Shown: positions 57,096 through 64,000 of the stretch, in pieces
Layout of the letters: each line of letters opens with the position of its first letter
Position numbering within the stretch: position 1 is the stretch's first letter
Assembly (NCBI RefSeq): GCF_025717605.1
Contig: NZ_JAJIRQ010000010.1
Span: forward strand, 1 to 64,000
Reading direction: 5' to 3'
DNA: 64,000 nt
Source of the DNA: Paucibacter sp. TC2R-5
GTDB taxonomy: Bacteria; Pseudomonadota; Gammaproteobacteria; Burkholderiales; Burkholderiaceae_C
Made by a program: the position numbers and the translations under genes
The notes under the pieces: model-generated
The model's database searches: none
What the model saw: the letters and a program-made list of their open reading frames with translations, nothing else
What the model was told of the DNA's origin: nothing

Positions 57096-57440
57096 ATGAG
57101 AAAAAACAACACTCCCCTGACTTCATGGCTTCGCGCCGGCCTGGGCTTGCTCAGCGCATTGCTGATCGCCACCAGCGCGGTCGCGGCGCCCAAGGTGCTC
57201 AAGAAAGTGCCGCCGGAGTTTCCATCGGCCGCCACCAAAAAAGGCGTCACCTCAGGCTCAGTGAAGGCGCAATTGCAGATTGGGCCCGACGGCAAAGTCA
57301 CGGATGTGGTGATTCTGGAAGCCACCCCGCCCAAGCTGTTTGACAAGGCCGTGGTCGAGGCCTTGATGGAATGGCGCTTTGAAGGCAACGGCGAAAAGCA
57401 AACTCACGAACTCAAACTCGTCTTCAACAGCGAGGACTGA
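57096..57440 (+). CDS. Stand-alone TonB C-terminal domain protein, second copy
   Basis: Paralogue of the preceding protein, also 114 aa, with a signal sequence (about 1-29, ending SAVAAP) and the same TonB-like domain. Across the mature part about 80 % of the residues agree, including PKVLKKVPPEFP, KKGVTSG and EALMEWRFEG. The two genes are 56 nt apart, and the sequences just before both starts are alike (AGGATnGCAATG), so the duplication copied the ribosome site too. It is followed by a strong hairpin. Confidence 0.85.
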   Translation: MRKNNTPLTSWLRAGLGLLSALLIATSAVAAPKVLKKVPPEFPSAATKKGVTSGSVKAQLQIGPDGKVTDVVILEATPPKLFDKAVVEALMEWRFEGNGEKQTHELKLVFNSED

Positions 57441-57447
57441 GCTCGCA

Positions 57448-57473
57448 CTGATGAAGCCGGGAGGCTTCATCAG
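57448..57473. terminator. Hairpin after the mini-TonB pair
   Basis: CTGATGAAGCC (57448-57458) pairs perfectly with GGCTTCATCAG (57463-57473) around GGGA. It lies 8 nt after the stop of the second mini-TonB gene and before the converging glutaredoxin-like gene. There is no T-run on either side, so it may be a terminator only in part. Confidence 0.5.
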
Positions 57474-57523
57474 GCTAGCTCAGGCTTGGGCGCGATACCA
57501 GCGGCCAAGCTGAGGCCGCGCCC

Positions 57524-57943
57524 CTAAGCCTTCGCCCCAGCCGTCAGCAACTCCACCATGCGTTGCTTATCAAAGCCCACAATGCGCTGACCCCTGACCA
57601 AAAAGGTCGGTGTTCCAGGCGACATTTGGGCACGATACAAATCGGCACAAGCAGCATTGGTCTCGATGAAGCACTCGCTATAGCTGATGCGCTCGGCATC
57701 CAGCCAGGTGCGCGCACGGCGGCAAAAGACGCAGTCGGTGCTGGACAGCATGACGATGTCGCCAGGCTGCACCGAAGCCCGCAGCTTCTCCGCCTGAGCG
57801 CGCGCCTGCCAGTCTCGGGCCGCTTGCGAGCCGCCCAAGACCAGCAAAACAATCACCAGCAAAGGCGCGTACTCGCGCAGCTTGGCCAAAAAGCGCGTTT
57901 TGACGCTCAGTGCTGGCAAGGATTCTGACGCGGGCTCGTGCAT
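57524..57943 (-). CDS. Membrane-anchored glutaredoxin-like protein
   Basis: Protein of 139 aa with one membrane helix (about 26-44) followed by a thioredoxin/glutaredoxin-fold domain. The redox pair is CVFC in LSSTDCVFCRRARTWL (about 71-74), and the cis-Pro site is GTPTFLVRGQRIVGFD (about 110-125). The fold should face the periplasm, like disulfide-handling proteins. The ATG at 57943 is preferred; a TTG at 57955 is possible. No partner gene is evident; it lies after ridA in the same direction, 31 nt behind. Function in thiol exchange is inferred. Confidence 0.75.
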   Translation of the reverse strand: MHEPASESLPALSVKTRFLAKLREYAPLLVIVLLVLGGSQAARDWQARAQAEKLRASVQPGDIVMLSSTDCVFCRRARTWLDAERISYSECFIETNAACADLYRAQMSPGTPTFLVRGQRIVGFDKQRMVELLTAGAKA

Positions 57944-57974
57944 TCGAAATCTCAAGCGTCAACAGCCTCGCGGG

Positions 57975-58322
57975 TCAAACCGCAGCCGTCACCACAATCT
58001 CGACCTTCCACTCGGGTCGGGCCAACTTGGCCTCGACCGTGGCGCGTGGCGGCGTGTGGCCGGGCACGACCCACGCATCCCAAGCGGCATTCATGCCTGG
58101 GAAGTCGGCCAGGTCGGCGATGAAAATCTGTGCCCGCAAGATCTTGGTCTTGTCGCTGCCGGCCCGGGCCAGCAAGGCATCAATGGCCGCCAAGACCTGA
58201 CCCGTCTGGCCCGTGATGTCTTGGCTGGCATCTTCCGGCACCTGGCCAGCCAAATACACGACGCCGTTAAAAACCGCCATTTCGGACATACGGGCGCCGA
58301 CGTCAAATCTCTCGATACTCAT
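57975..58322 (-). CDS. RidA family enamine/imine deaminase
   Basis: Small protein of 115 aa of the YjgF/YER057c/UK114 family, which hydrolyses reactive enamines made by PLP enzymes. VYLAGQVPEDASQDITGQTGQVLAAIDALLARAG has the G-Q-x-P and Q-T-x-x-x-L-x-x-I-x-x-x-L pattern. The catalytic Arg usually near 105 aligns with PPRATVEAKLARP (Arg in ATVE motif) at about 92-104. It is one nucleotide from plsY and 31 nt ahead of the glutaredoxin-like gene. RidA subgroup is not determined. Confidence 0.88.
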   Translation of the reverse strand: MSIERFDVGARMSEMAVFNGVVYLAGQVPEDASQDITGQTGQVLAAIDALLARAGSDKTKILRAQIFIADLADFPGMNAAWDAWVVPGHTPPRATVEAKLARPEWKVEIVVTAAV

Positions 58323-58323
58323 T

Positions 58324-59040
58324 TCAGTTACCTTTTTTCTTCGGATGCTTGTGGGAATGACCATGGGCGTGAGGGCCCACACCATGGGGATGCTTCTTGC
58401 TGCTGTCGGCCGGCGGCACGGCGCCGCTGGCTTTTTGCCCAAGTCGGCTTTCGGTACCCTTGAGCAGCTTTTTGATGTTCTCGGCATGGCGCCACACCAG
58501 CAGCAGGCCAATCACGACCAAGACGCCGACGATGGGGCCGGCACCCCAAATCAACATTTGATAGATCGGCGCAAAAGCGGCCGAGACCAGCGCCGCCAGC
58601 GAGGAATAGCGCGAAAAGTAGGCAATGATGACCCAGGTCGCCAGCGTCGCGGCGCCCAGCAAAGGGTTCAAAGCCATGATCACGCCGGCCGCTGTCGCCA
58701 CACCCTTGCCGCCTTTGAAGCGGAAGAACACCGGCCACAAATGCCCTAGAAAAGCCGTCAGGCCCACCAAGGCAGCCGTGCCCTCGCCCAAACCGAAGCG
58801 TGCACCGAAGATCAACACCAGTAAAACCGCGACGTAACCCTTCAAGGCATCAAACAAAAGCGTCAGCACGGCGGCCACCTTATTGCCCGAACGCAGCACA
58901 TTGGTGGCGCCGGGATTGCCCGAGCCGTAGCTACGCGGATCGGACAGGCCCATCACACGGCTGATGATGACGGCAAAGGACAGCGAGCCGCAGAGGTAGC
59001 CGAATACGCCGGCCAGCAGGGGGAAAAGTAGATCTTGCAT
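58324..59040 (-). CDS. plsY: Acyl-phosphate glycerol-3-phosphate acyltransferase PlsY, with His-rich tail
   Basis: Membrane enzyme (238 aa) that adds an acyl group from acyl-phosphate to glycerol 3-phosphate, the first step of phospholipid making. The three family motifs are visible: [14 protein letters not shown] (about 37-50), [11 protein letters not shown] (about 106-116) and the hydrophobic third region near 155-168. The core ends at about 200 as in other PlsY proteins; after that there is an extra, very hydrophilic tail (201-238) with seven His and many Lys, Gly, Pro, unlike the usual 195-205 aa length. The gene starts at 59040 and sits next to ridA. The tail may bind metal, but that is unproven. 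Confidence 0.92.
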   Translation of the reverse strand: MQDLLFPLLAGVFGYLCGSLSFAVIISRVMGLSDPRSYGSGNPGATNVLRSGNKVAAVLTLLFDALKGYVAVLLVLIFGARFGLGEGTAALVGLTAFLGHLWPVFFRFKGGKGVATAAGVIMALNPLLGAATLATWVIIAYFSRYSSLAALVSAAFAPIYQMLIWGAGPIVGVLVVIGLLLVWRHAENIKKLLKGTESRLGQKASGAVPPADSSKKHPHGVGPHAHGHSHKHPKKKGN

Positions 59041-59115
59041 GGGGCGCTATTGTGGCCGCATTGCGCTTAAAGTTTTCTCGATACATCCAACAATGCGGGC
59101 GAGCACGCAGTGCGC

Positions 59116-59610
59116 CTAGTCTGCACCGGCGCAGCTGACCGCCTTGGCCTGCAGCAGTTCGGGCAAGATTTTCGGGTCAATGCCGACCAAAAAACCGCGT
59201 CGCCCGCCATTGATACAGATGCCGGGCAGCTCCAACACGGTCGCCTCCACAAACACCGGCATTGCTTTGCGCAAGCCAAAGGGCGAGGTGCCACCGACCA
59301 AATAGCCGCTGTGGCGCTGCGCCACTTCGGGCTTGCAGGGCTCGACCTTTTTGCAAGGGATTTGGCGCGCCAAAGCCTTCAGGCTGACCTGCGCGTCACC
59401 GTGCATCAGCACGATCAAGGGATGCGCCTTTTCGTCCTGCATCACCAGCGTCTTGATCACGCTATGTTCAGCAACACCTAGCTGACGCGCCGATTCAGCG
59501 GTGCCTCCGCGCTCCACATAATCGTAAACATGCTCGGTAAATGCAATTCTGTGTTGCCGCAAGAACTGCGTCGCCGGCGTCTCGCTGACATGGGTGGGTT
59601 TCTTGGCCAT
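59116..59610 (-). CDS. ybaK: Cys-tRNA(Pro)/Cys-tRNA(Cys) deacylase YbaK
   Basis: Editing enzyme of 164 aa that hydrolyses mischarged Cys-tRNAPro. The YbaK/EbsC fold is recognised by SVIKTLVMQ, the conserved G in HGDAQVSLKALAR, GYLVGGTSPFGLRKAMPVFVE (about 102-122) and the final ICINGGRRGFLVGIDP. Size matches E. coli YbaK. The start at 59610 is clear. It diverges from the AI-2E exporter-type gene, with an 82-nt gap. Confidence 0.92.
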   Translation of the reverse strand: MAKKPTHVSETPATQFLRQHRIAFTEHVYDYVERGGTAESARQLGVAEHSVIKTLVMQDEKAHPLIVLMHGDAQVSLKALARQIPCKKVEPCKPEVAQRHSGYLVGGTSPFGLRKAMPVFVEATVLELPGICINGGRRGFLVGIDPKILPELLQAKAVSCAGAD

Positions 59611-59692
59611 GCACCGATTTTCACCGATCTACCGGCAGGCTTGCGCGCTGCAGGCAGAATCGAGCCTCCCTAGCCCGCTCATCGCTGCCCCA

Positions 59693-60796
59693 ATGATTAG
59701 TCCTAAGCCCGAACTCACTCGCACCATGCTCGCCATCCTGAGCATCGCCCTGCTGATGTTCACTTCGCTGTGGATACTGTCGCCCTTCATTGGCGGCTTG
59801 ATCTGGGGCACGATGATCGTCGTGGCCACTTGGCCGATGATGCTCGCCCTGCAACGGCGCTTGTGGGGGCGGCGCAGCTTGGCGACCTTGGTGATGGTGG
59901 GCTTGCTCTTGCTGGTCTTGTTTGTGCCGCTGACGATCGCGCTGAGCACCGTCATATCCCATGCCGACCAGGTGGTGGCGATGGCGGGCTCATTGAGCGT
60001 ATCCGATCTGCCGCAGCCGCCGGCTTGGCTGGCTTCGGTGCCGCTGGTAGGTGAGAACCTGGCTGTTGCCTGGCACAGGATCACGGTCGACGGCATCGCG
60101 CCGCTGGTGGCCCTGGCCAAGCCCTATCTGGGCGTAGCGCTCAGATGGACGGCGTCGCAGGCCGGAAGTTTGGGCCTTGTTGGCCTGCAGTTTCTATTGA
60201 CCGTGGTCTTGGCCGGCATTTTGTACAGCAAGGGCGAAATCGCTGCCCGCACCGTGCGCGGATTTGGCCGGCGCCTCGCCGGCGAGCAGGGCGACGCGGT
60301 GATCACCCTGGCCGGCCAGGCGATTCGCGGCGTGGCGCTGGGCATCGTCGTGACGGCCCTGGTGCAGTCGGTGCTGGGGGGCCTGGGCCTGTGGGCCGCT
60401 GGTGTGCCGCTGGCGAGTTTGTTGACGGCCGTGATGCTGATGCTGTGCCTGGCGCAGATCGGCGTCGTGCCGGTGCTGCTGCCTGCCGTGGCCTGGCTTT
60501 ACTGGGGCGGAGACAACCTTTGGGGCACGCTGCTGCTGCTCTGGACCATGGTAGTCGGCACCATGGATAACTTCTTGCGCCCCTGGTTGATCAAGAAAGG
60601 CGCCGACTTGCCGCTGCTGCTGATTTTTGCCGGCGTCATTGGCGGCTTGTTCGCCTTCGGCTTGGTCGGCCTTTTCATCGGGCCGGTGGTGTTGGCGGTC
60701 ACCTACACCTTGCTGAATGCCTGGATCGGGGACGCCTTGCCGGCAAGCCAAGCCCCTGCCGATGCACAGGGTCCGGTCAAAGACCCGCAGCCTTGA
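59693..60796 (+). CDS. AI-2E family transporter, YdiK-like
   Basis: Membrane protein of 367 aa with about eight segments. After two N-terminal helices (about 10-30, 35-55, 65-90) there is a periplasmic stretch (about 95-150), then paired helices; the conserved LWTMVVGTMDNFLRPWLIKKG (about 282-303) and FIGPVV are family marks. In this family AI-2 export is shown only for TqsA, and YdiK-type substrates are unknown. The ATG at 59693 begins MISPKPELTR, which fits YdiK; the open frame starts at 59594. Its stop overlaps the end of pbpC by 20 bp in converging orientation. Confidence 0.85.
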   Translation: MISPKPELTRTMLAILSIALLMFTSLWILSPFIGGLIWGTMIVVATWPMMLALQRRLWGRRSLATLVMVGLLLLVLFVPLTIALSTVISHADQVVAMAGSLSVSDLPQPPAWLASVPLVGENLAVAWHRITVDGIAPLVALAKPYLGVALRWTASQAGSLGLVGLQFLLTVVLAGILYSKGEIAARTVRGFGRRLAGEQGDAVITLAGQAIRGVALGIVVTALVQSVLGGLGLWAAGVPLASLLTAVMLMLCLAQIGVVPVLLPAVAWLYWGGDNLWGTLLLLWTMVVGTMDNFLRPWLIKKGADLPLLLIFAGVIGGLFAFGLVGLFIGPVVLAVTYTLLNAWIGDALPASQAPADAQGPVKDPQP

Positions 60797-62927
60797 AGCT
60801 GGCACCCCGTACCTCAAAACGCAGCTGCTGCAAGACTCGCCCCCGCTCGTCCAACAAGCGCAGCACGTGTCGACCGGGCTGGGGAGCCCAAGCCAGATGG
60901 CTGCCGCGCCCCAAGAATTTGCCGTTCAGCTCCCAACGACCTGCCTGACCTTCAAAGCGGATCTTCTGAGCCGCTGGCGGGATGTCGGGGTCGAGCGCGT
61001 AGATGCTGCCATTGAGTGGGTTGCTGATGCCCAGTCCCTGGTTCGAGCGTTGCTGAGCCGTGGCCCGCATGCGGGTCTGCTCGGTGCCTCGGATAAACCA
61101 TTCCGGGCGCGCCGGCTCGCGCTCGGCCTCAAACTCGACGCGCTGCTGCACCAGACCAATGGGCGCTTGCGGCGCCCTTGAGGGCTGAGCCCGGTGCAAA
61201 TAGCCGGCCAGCTTGGCCCATACGGGTGCGGCCCCGCTAACCCCGCTGACCCCATGCATGGCCTCGCCGCTGGCATTGCCGACCCACACGCCAATCGTGT
61301 AGCGGGAGGTGAAGCCCAGACACCAGTTGTCGCGCATGTCCTTGCTGGTGCCGGTCTTGACCGCCGCAAAGCCGGCGCTGGCCAGCACGCTGTCGAAGCC
61401 GAAGGTGCGAGCACGGGCGCTGTTGTCGGCCAAGATGTCGGCGGTGATGAAGCTGGCCGCCGCTGTGCTGACGCGCCTCGGCGCGGCGTTGGCGGTGGGG
61501 CTGGAGGAATTGGAGCCGGCGCGCTGATTCAAAGGCACTGGGCTGTATTGCCCGCTATTGGCCATGCTGCGGTAAGCATTGCTCAGCGCCAACAAGCTGA
61601 CATCCGAGCTACCCAGCGCCAGCGACAGACCGTAGAAGCCGCTGGTCTCGGGCAGCGCCAGGCCCAGCGCATTGAAGCGATCGAACAATGCTTCGGCCCC
61701 TAACATCGCCGTCAAGCGCACGGCCGGCACGTTCAAGCTATTGCCCAGAGCGCTGCGCGCCGACACAAAGCCTTTGAACTCGCGGTCATAGTTCTGAGGC
61801 AGATACAGGCCGGCCGGCGTGCTGATCTGCGTTGGCGAGTCATCCAGCAAGCTGGACGACGTGATCAAACGTTTCTCCAAAGCCAGCTGGTAAATGAAGG
61901 GCTTCAAGGTCGAGCCTGGCTGGCGGCGTGCCAACACCCCGTCCACCTGCGCTGCACTCGATAACGCTCCGCTGGAGCCCACCCAGGCCAGCACCTGGCC
62001 GCTGGCGTTGTCCAGCACCAGCAGGGCACCGTCTTCAACATTGCGACCGGACAACTCAGCGAGCTGCTGCTTCAACAGCGACATGGCATAACGCTGCAGC
62101 CCCGCTTCAAGGCTGCTGCGCTGCAGGGCCGGACCATCCGCGCGCAAGAACTGGCGGGCGAAATGCGGCGCCAGCTGCTCGCCCAGCAGCATGGCCGGGC
62201 GGCGCGCCAGCAAGGCCTCGGTGTCGCCTTTGAGTGCCTCACATTGCGAGTCTGCGCTGCGGCCCATCAGCTGCAGCAAGCCACAAGCCCGCTGGGCCAG
62301 CAGCGCCGGCGCGGCATTGGGGGCGCGCAGCATGGCCGCAGCCAGCGCCGCTTCTTCCGCGTTCAAGCCGCTCGGGTGTTTGGCGAACAGGGTCTGCGCC
62401 AAAGCGTTGATGCCGACCACCTCGCCCCGAAGAGGCACGCTGTTCAGATAGGCCTCCAAAATTTGCGCCTTACTCCAGCTGCGCTCCAGCTGCCCTGCCA
62501 GCACGACCTGGCCCAGCTTTTGCGAGAGGCTGCGGCCGGCCGCCGGGCGGGCCAAGCCAGCGTCGATCAAGCCGGCCAATTGCATCGTCAAGGTCGAAGC
62601 TCCGCTGGTTCGGGTGTTCCACAGATTGCCCCAGGCGCTACGCGCCACCGCCGACCAATCGACGCCGCTGTGCTCGTAAAAACGTTTGTCTTCGCCCAGC
62701 AACAAGGCCTGCAACAAGGCCGGAGACACCTCCTCCAGCGCCACCCAGGCCAGCGCGCGGCGCTGGTGATCCAGGCGCAATGTCTGCAGCGCTTCGCCGT
62801 TAGCCGCCAGCAGCGTGAAGTCAGACACCCGGTGCGCCGCGCGCACTTGCTCGAAGCTGGCTTGCGCCCAAGCCGGCATGGCCAGGCCCAGCGAAAGACC
62901 GAGCCCGCAAACCCAGCGTCGAATCAA
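60777..62927 (-). CDS. pbpC: Penicillin-binding protein 1C
   Basis: Bifunctional peptidoglycan synthase of 716 aa. A signal/anchor occupies about 1-21. The glycosyltransferase domain (GT51) has EDKRFYEHSGVDW (about 78-90), TLTMQLAGL and LERSWSKAQILEAYLNSVP. The transpeptidase domain has the nucleophile Ser in PGSTLKP (about 337-343), SxN as GNSLN (about 392-396) and KTG in AVKTGTSKD (about 532-540). The C-terminal BiPBP_C domain (about 645-716) is characteristic of PbpC. Its ATG overlaps the stop of the alpha-2-macroglobulin gene (ATGA), the usual pairing. Confidence 0.95.
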   Translation of the reverse strand: MIRRWVCGLGLSLGLAMPAWAQASFEQVRAAHRVSDFTLLAANGEALQTLRLDHQRRALAWVALEEVSPALLQALLLGEDKRFYEHSGVDWSAVARSAWGNLWNTRTSGASTLTMQLAGLIDAGLARPAAGRSLSQKLGQVVLAGQLERSWSKAQILEAYLNSVPLRGEVVGINALAQTLFAKHPSGLNAEEAALAAAMLRAPNAAPALLAQRACGLLQLMGRSADSQCEALKGDTEALLARRPAMLLGEQLAPHFARQFLRADGPALQRSSLEAGLQRYAMSLLKQQLAELSGRNVEDGALLVLDNASGQVLAWVGSSGALSSAAQVDGVLARRQPGSTLKPFIYQLALEKRLITSSSLLDDSPTQISTPAGLYLPQNYDREFKGFVSARSALGNSLNVPAVRLTAMLGAEALFDRFNALGLALPETSGFYGLSLALGSSDVSLLALSNAYRSMANSGQYSPVPLNQRAGSNSSSPTANAAPRRVSTAAASFITADILADNSARARTFGFDSVLASAGFAAVKTGTSKDMRDNWCLGFTSRYTIGVWVGNASGEAMHGVSGVSGAAPVWAKLAGYLHRAQPSRAPQAPIGLVQQRVEFEAEREPARPEWFIRGTEQTRMRATAQQRSNQGLGISNPLNGSIYALDPDIPPAAQKIRFEGQAGRWELNGKFLGRGSHLAWAPQPGRHVLRLLDERGRVLQQLRFEVRGASFKAAGL

Positions 62928-64000
62928 GGGGCCACCTCCAAGACCGCTTGCGGCAACTCGCCAAACTGCTCAGGTGCATAGAGCGCCTCGGCGCGCGTGC
63001 CTGGCAGCATGAAGCGGCCGGCATTGTTCAGGCGCACGGTGTAGCTCAACTCATGCTTGCCACGCGGCAAGAAGTCGAAATAGCCGCGCCAAGCCTCAAA
63101 GCTGCGTTCGATATAGACCGGCCGGCGCCCGAGCGGCGCCGGCGCACTGGCCTGGCTTTGCAAGGCCAGGCTCGAATCTCCGCCCAGGCCCGAGCCCATG
63201 ATGGCCGCCCCGGCTGGCAAGGGGTCGGACAGCACCACCCAGGTCATATCGCTTTGCGCCTCAAGCTGCAGACGCACCCGCAGCAAGTCGCCGCGCGACC
63301 AGCGCCCCGGCACTTTTTGCTCGAGCGGCTGCAGCTCGCGCGTGATCCTGTAGCCCGCATTCAAGGGCTCTTTCAAAGGCACAGCCGCCAGCGATTGAAT
63401 AGTCACCCAGGGCTTGCCCGCACCTTGTTGCTGCAGCTTCAGCTGACCCTCGCTCCAAGGCAGCAGCAAAGCGGCCCCGTCGGGCTTATGGGCCCAGTCC
63501 TGCTTCAAGCTCTGGCTGCCCAGCGACACCAGCGTCTGCCCGGCCGGCTTGACCGACTCAAACTTCTCAGCAAACTTATCCAGCGCCAGCACGCCCCAAA
63601 GATTGGCCGTGGTGGTGGCCCACGCGCCTTGGCGCTGGCGAGCCAAGAGGCCCTGCACCATGCGCGGCAGCTCGGCGCTCCAGGCCGGATCATCCAGCGC
63701 CGCCAGAGCCAAGCGCGCGGCGTTGCCGTCGGCGCTGTCCATCAGCCACCACCAGGCGTCATCCTCTTCGTTGCTGAACTTCAGCATCGTGCCGGCATAG
63801 CTGAGCCGGCTGCGCAGCATCGCTTGCGCCTCGTTGATGCGCTGTTCGCGCTGCGGCGCCTTGGCGTTGCGCGTCAGGAGGCTGAGCCAATCGATCACGG
63901 CCGCCGTCGGCCACGTGCTGAGATTGCGCGCATCGACGCTGGCAAAGCCACTCGCGCCGACGCGGCCGTAGCGCGCCAAAGCTTCCAAGGCGGCCAAGCG
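62924..64000 (-). CDS. yfhM: Bacterial alpha-2-macroglobulin, C-terminal part (cut by window edge)
   Basis: The last ~358 residues of a much longer protein; the gene runs past position 64000, so the N-terminal part, signal peptide and thioester motif are not visible. The visible part shows the helical toroid repeats (TSAVIDWLSLL-like stretches with DDAWWWLMDSADGNAARLALAAL and GAWATTTANLWGVLALDKF) and the C-terminal receptor-binding-like beta domain (RGYFDFLPRGKHELSYTVRLNNAGRFMLPGTRAEALYAPE). These are conserved in YfhM-type bacterial alpha-2-macroglobulins, periplasmic protease traps that pair with PbpC. Stop at 62924 overlaps the pbpC start. Confidence 0.9.
   Translation of the reverse strand, partial: RLAALEALARYGRVGASGFASVDARNLSTWPTAAVIDWLSLLTRNAKAPQREQRINEAQAMLRSRLSYAGTMLKFSNEEDDAWWWLMDSADGNAARLALAALDDPAWSAELPRMVQGLLARQRQGAWATTTANLWGVLALDKFAEKFESVKPAGQTLVSLGSQSLKQDWAHKPDGAALLLPWSEGQLKLQQQGAGKPWVTIQSLAAVPLKEPLNAGYRITRELQPLEQKVPGRWSRGDLLRVRLQLEAQSDMTWVVLSDPLPAGAAIMGSGLGGDSSLALQSQASAPAPLGRRPVYIERSFEAWRGYFDFLPRGKHELSYTVRLNNAGRFMLPGTRAEALYAPEQFGELPQAVLEVAP

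Overview
The window (about 62-64 % G+C by eye, dense coding, no tRNA, rRNA, insertion sequence, prophage or CRISPR seen) looks like core chromosome of a betaproteobacterium of the order Burkholderiales, most like the Roseateles/Paucibacter/Rubrivivax group. The reasons are the gene families (CysB-type regulator beside sbp-cysTWA, BPSS1780-type membrane protein, DUF2782 protein beside thrB, dxs-ispA-xseB beside a Rieske oxygenase, RpfE-like gene before recJ, a PEP-CTERM protein) and the codon use. This is inference from synteny and family resemblance; no 16S gene is present.

Layout. 1-9.2 kb: a minus-strand run, lolC-lolD-purU-tatD-deoxyinosine glycosylase-SpeE-like-GspE-like ATPase, with several overlapping ends, followed after a gap by tctB-tctA without tctC. 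9.3-14.2 kb: plus-strand sulfate uptake operon (sbp, cysT, cysW, cysA, CysB-type LysR regulator). 14.2-19.1 kb: erythromycin-esterase-like protein, PEP-CTERM protein, polA (minus). 19.2-21.4 kb: DUF2782 protein, thrB, BPSS1780-type membrane protein (plus), ending in a terminator and a 14-bp tandem repeat abutting prc. 21.5-27.6 kb: prc (minus), then phoX with a candidate Pho box, then a beta-propeller/MoaD-like pair (plus). 27.6-34.3 kb: uvrD, ychJ-like, a small membrane protein, truC-like, rarD and ahpF.

34.5-41.7 kb: ahpC, lysA with divergent lysR, folE2, and the isoprenoid cluster xseB-ispA-dxs. 41.7-45.4 kb: Rieske oxygenase behind a long leader, sulfurtransferase, universal stress protein, ZIP metal transporter. 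45.6-50.6 kb: polyphosphate/phosphate block with ppx facing a metallophosphoesterase-ppk1-sixA operon. 50.7-55 kb: rpfE-like, recJ, rnm, yciO-like. 55.1-57.5 kb: a chemoreceptor and two tandem mini-TonB proteins. 57.5-64 kb: glutaredoxin-like membrane protein, ridA, plsY with a His-rich tail, ybaK, ydiK-like, pbpC and the end of an alpha-2-macroglobulin gene cut by the window edge.

How genes work together: sulfate uptake and its regulator; lipoprotein sorting (LolCD); peroxide defence (AhpCF); lysine synthesis with its own activator; MEP-pathway entry and prenyl chain making; polyphosphate making and degradation; PbpC with alpha-2-macroglobulin for envelope protection. Most genes are housekeeping. 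The least explained parts are the BNR-propeller/MoaD pair, the duplicated stand-alone TonB C-terminal domains, the copied folE2 tail at the end of lysR, and the orphan Rieske oxygenase with its long leader. Starts were chosen from family alignment knowledge and gene overlap, and are less certain than stops.
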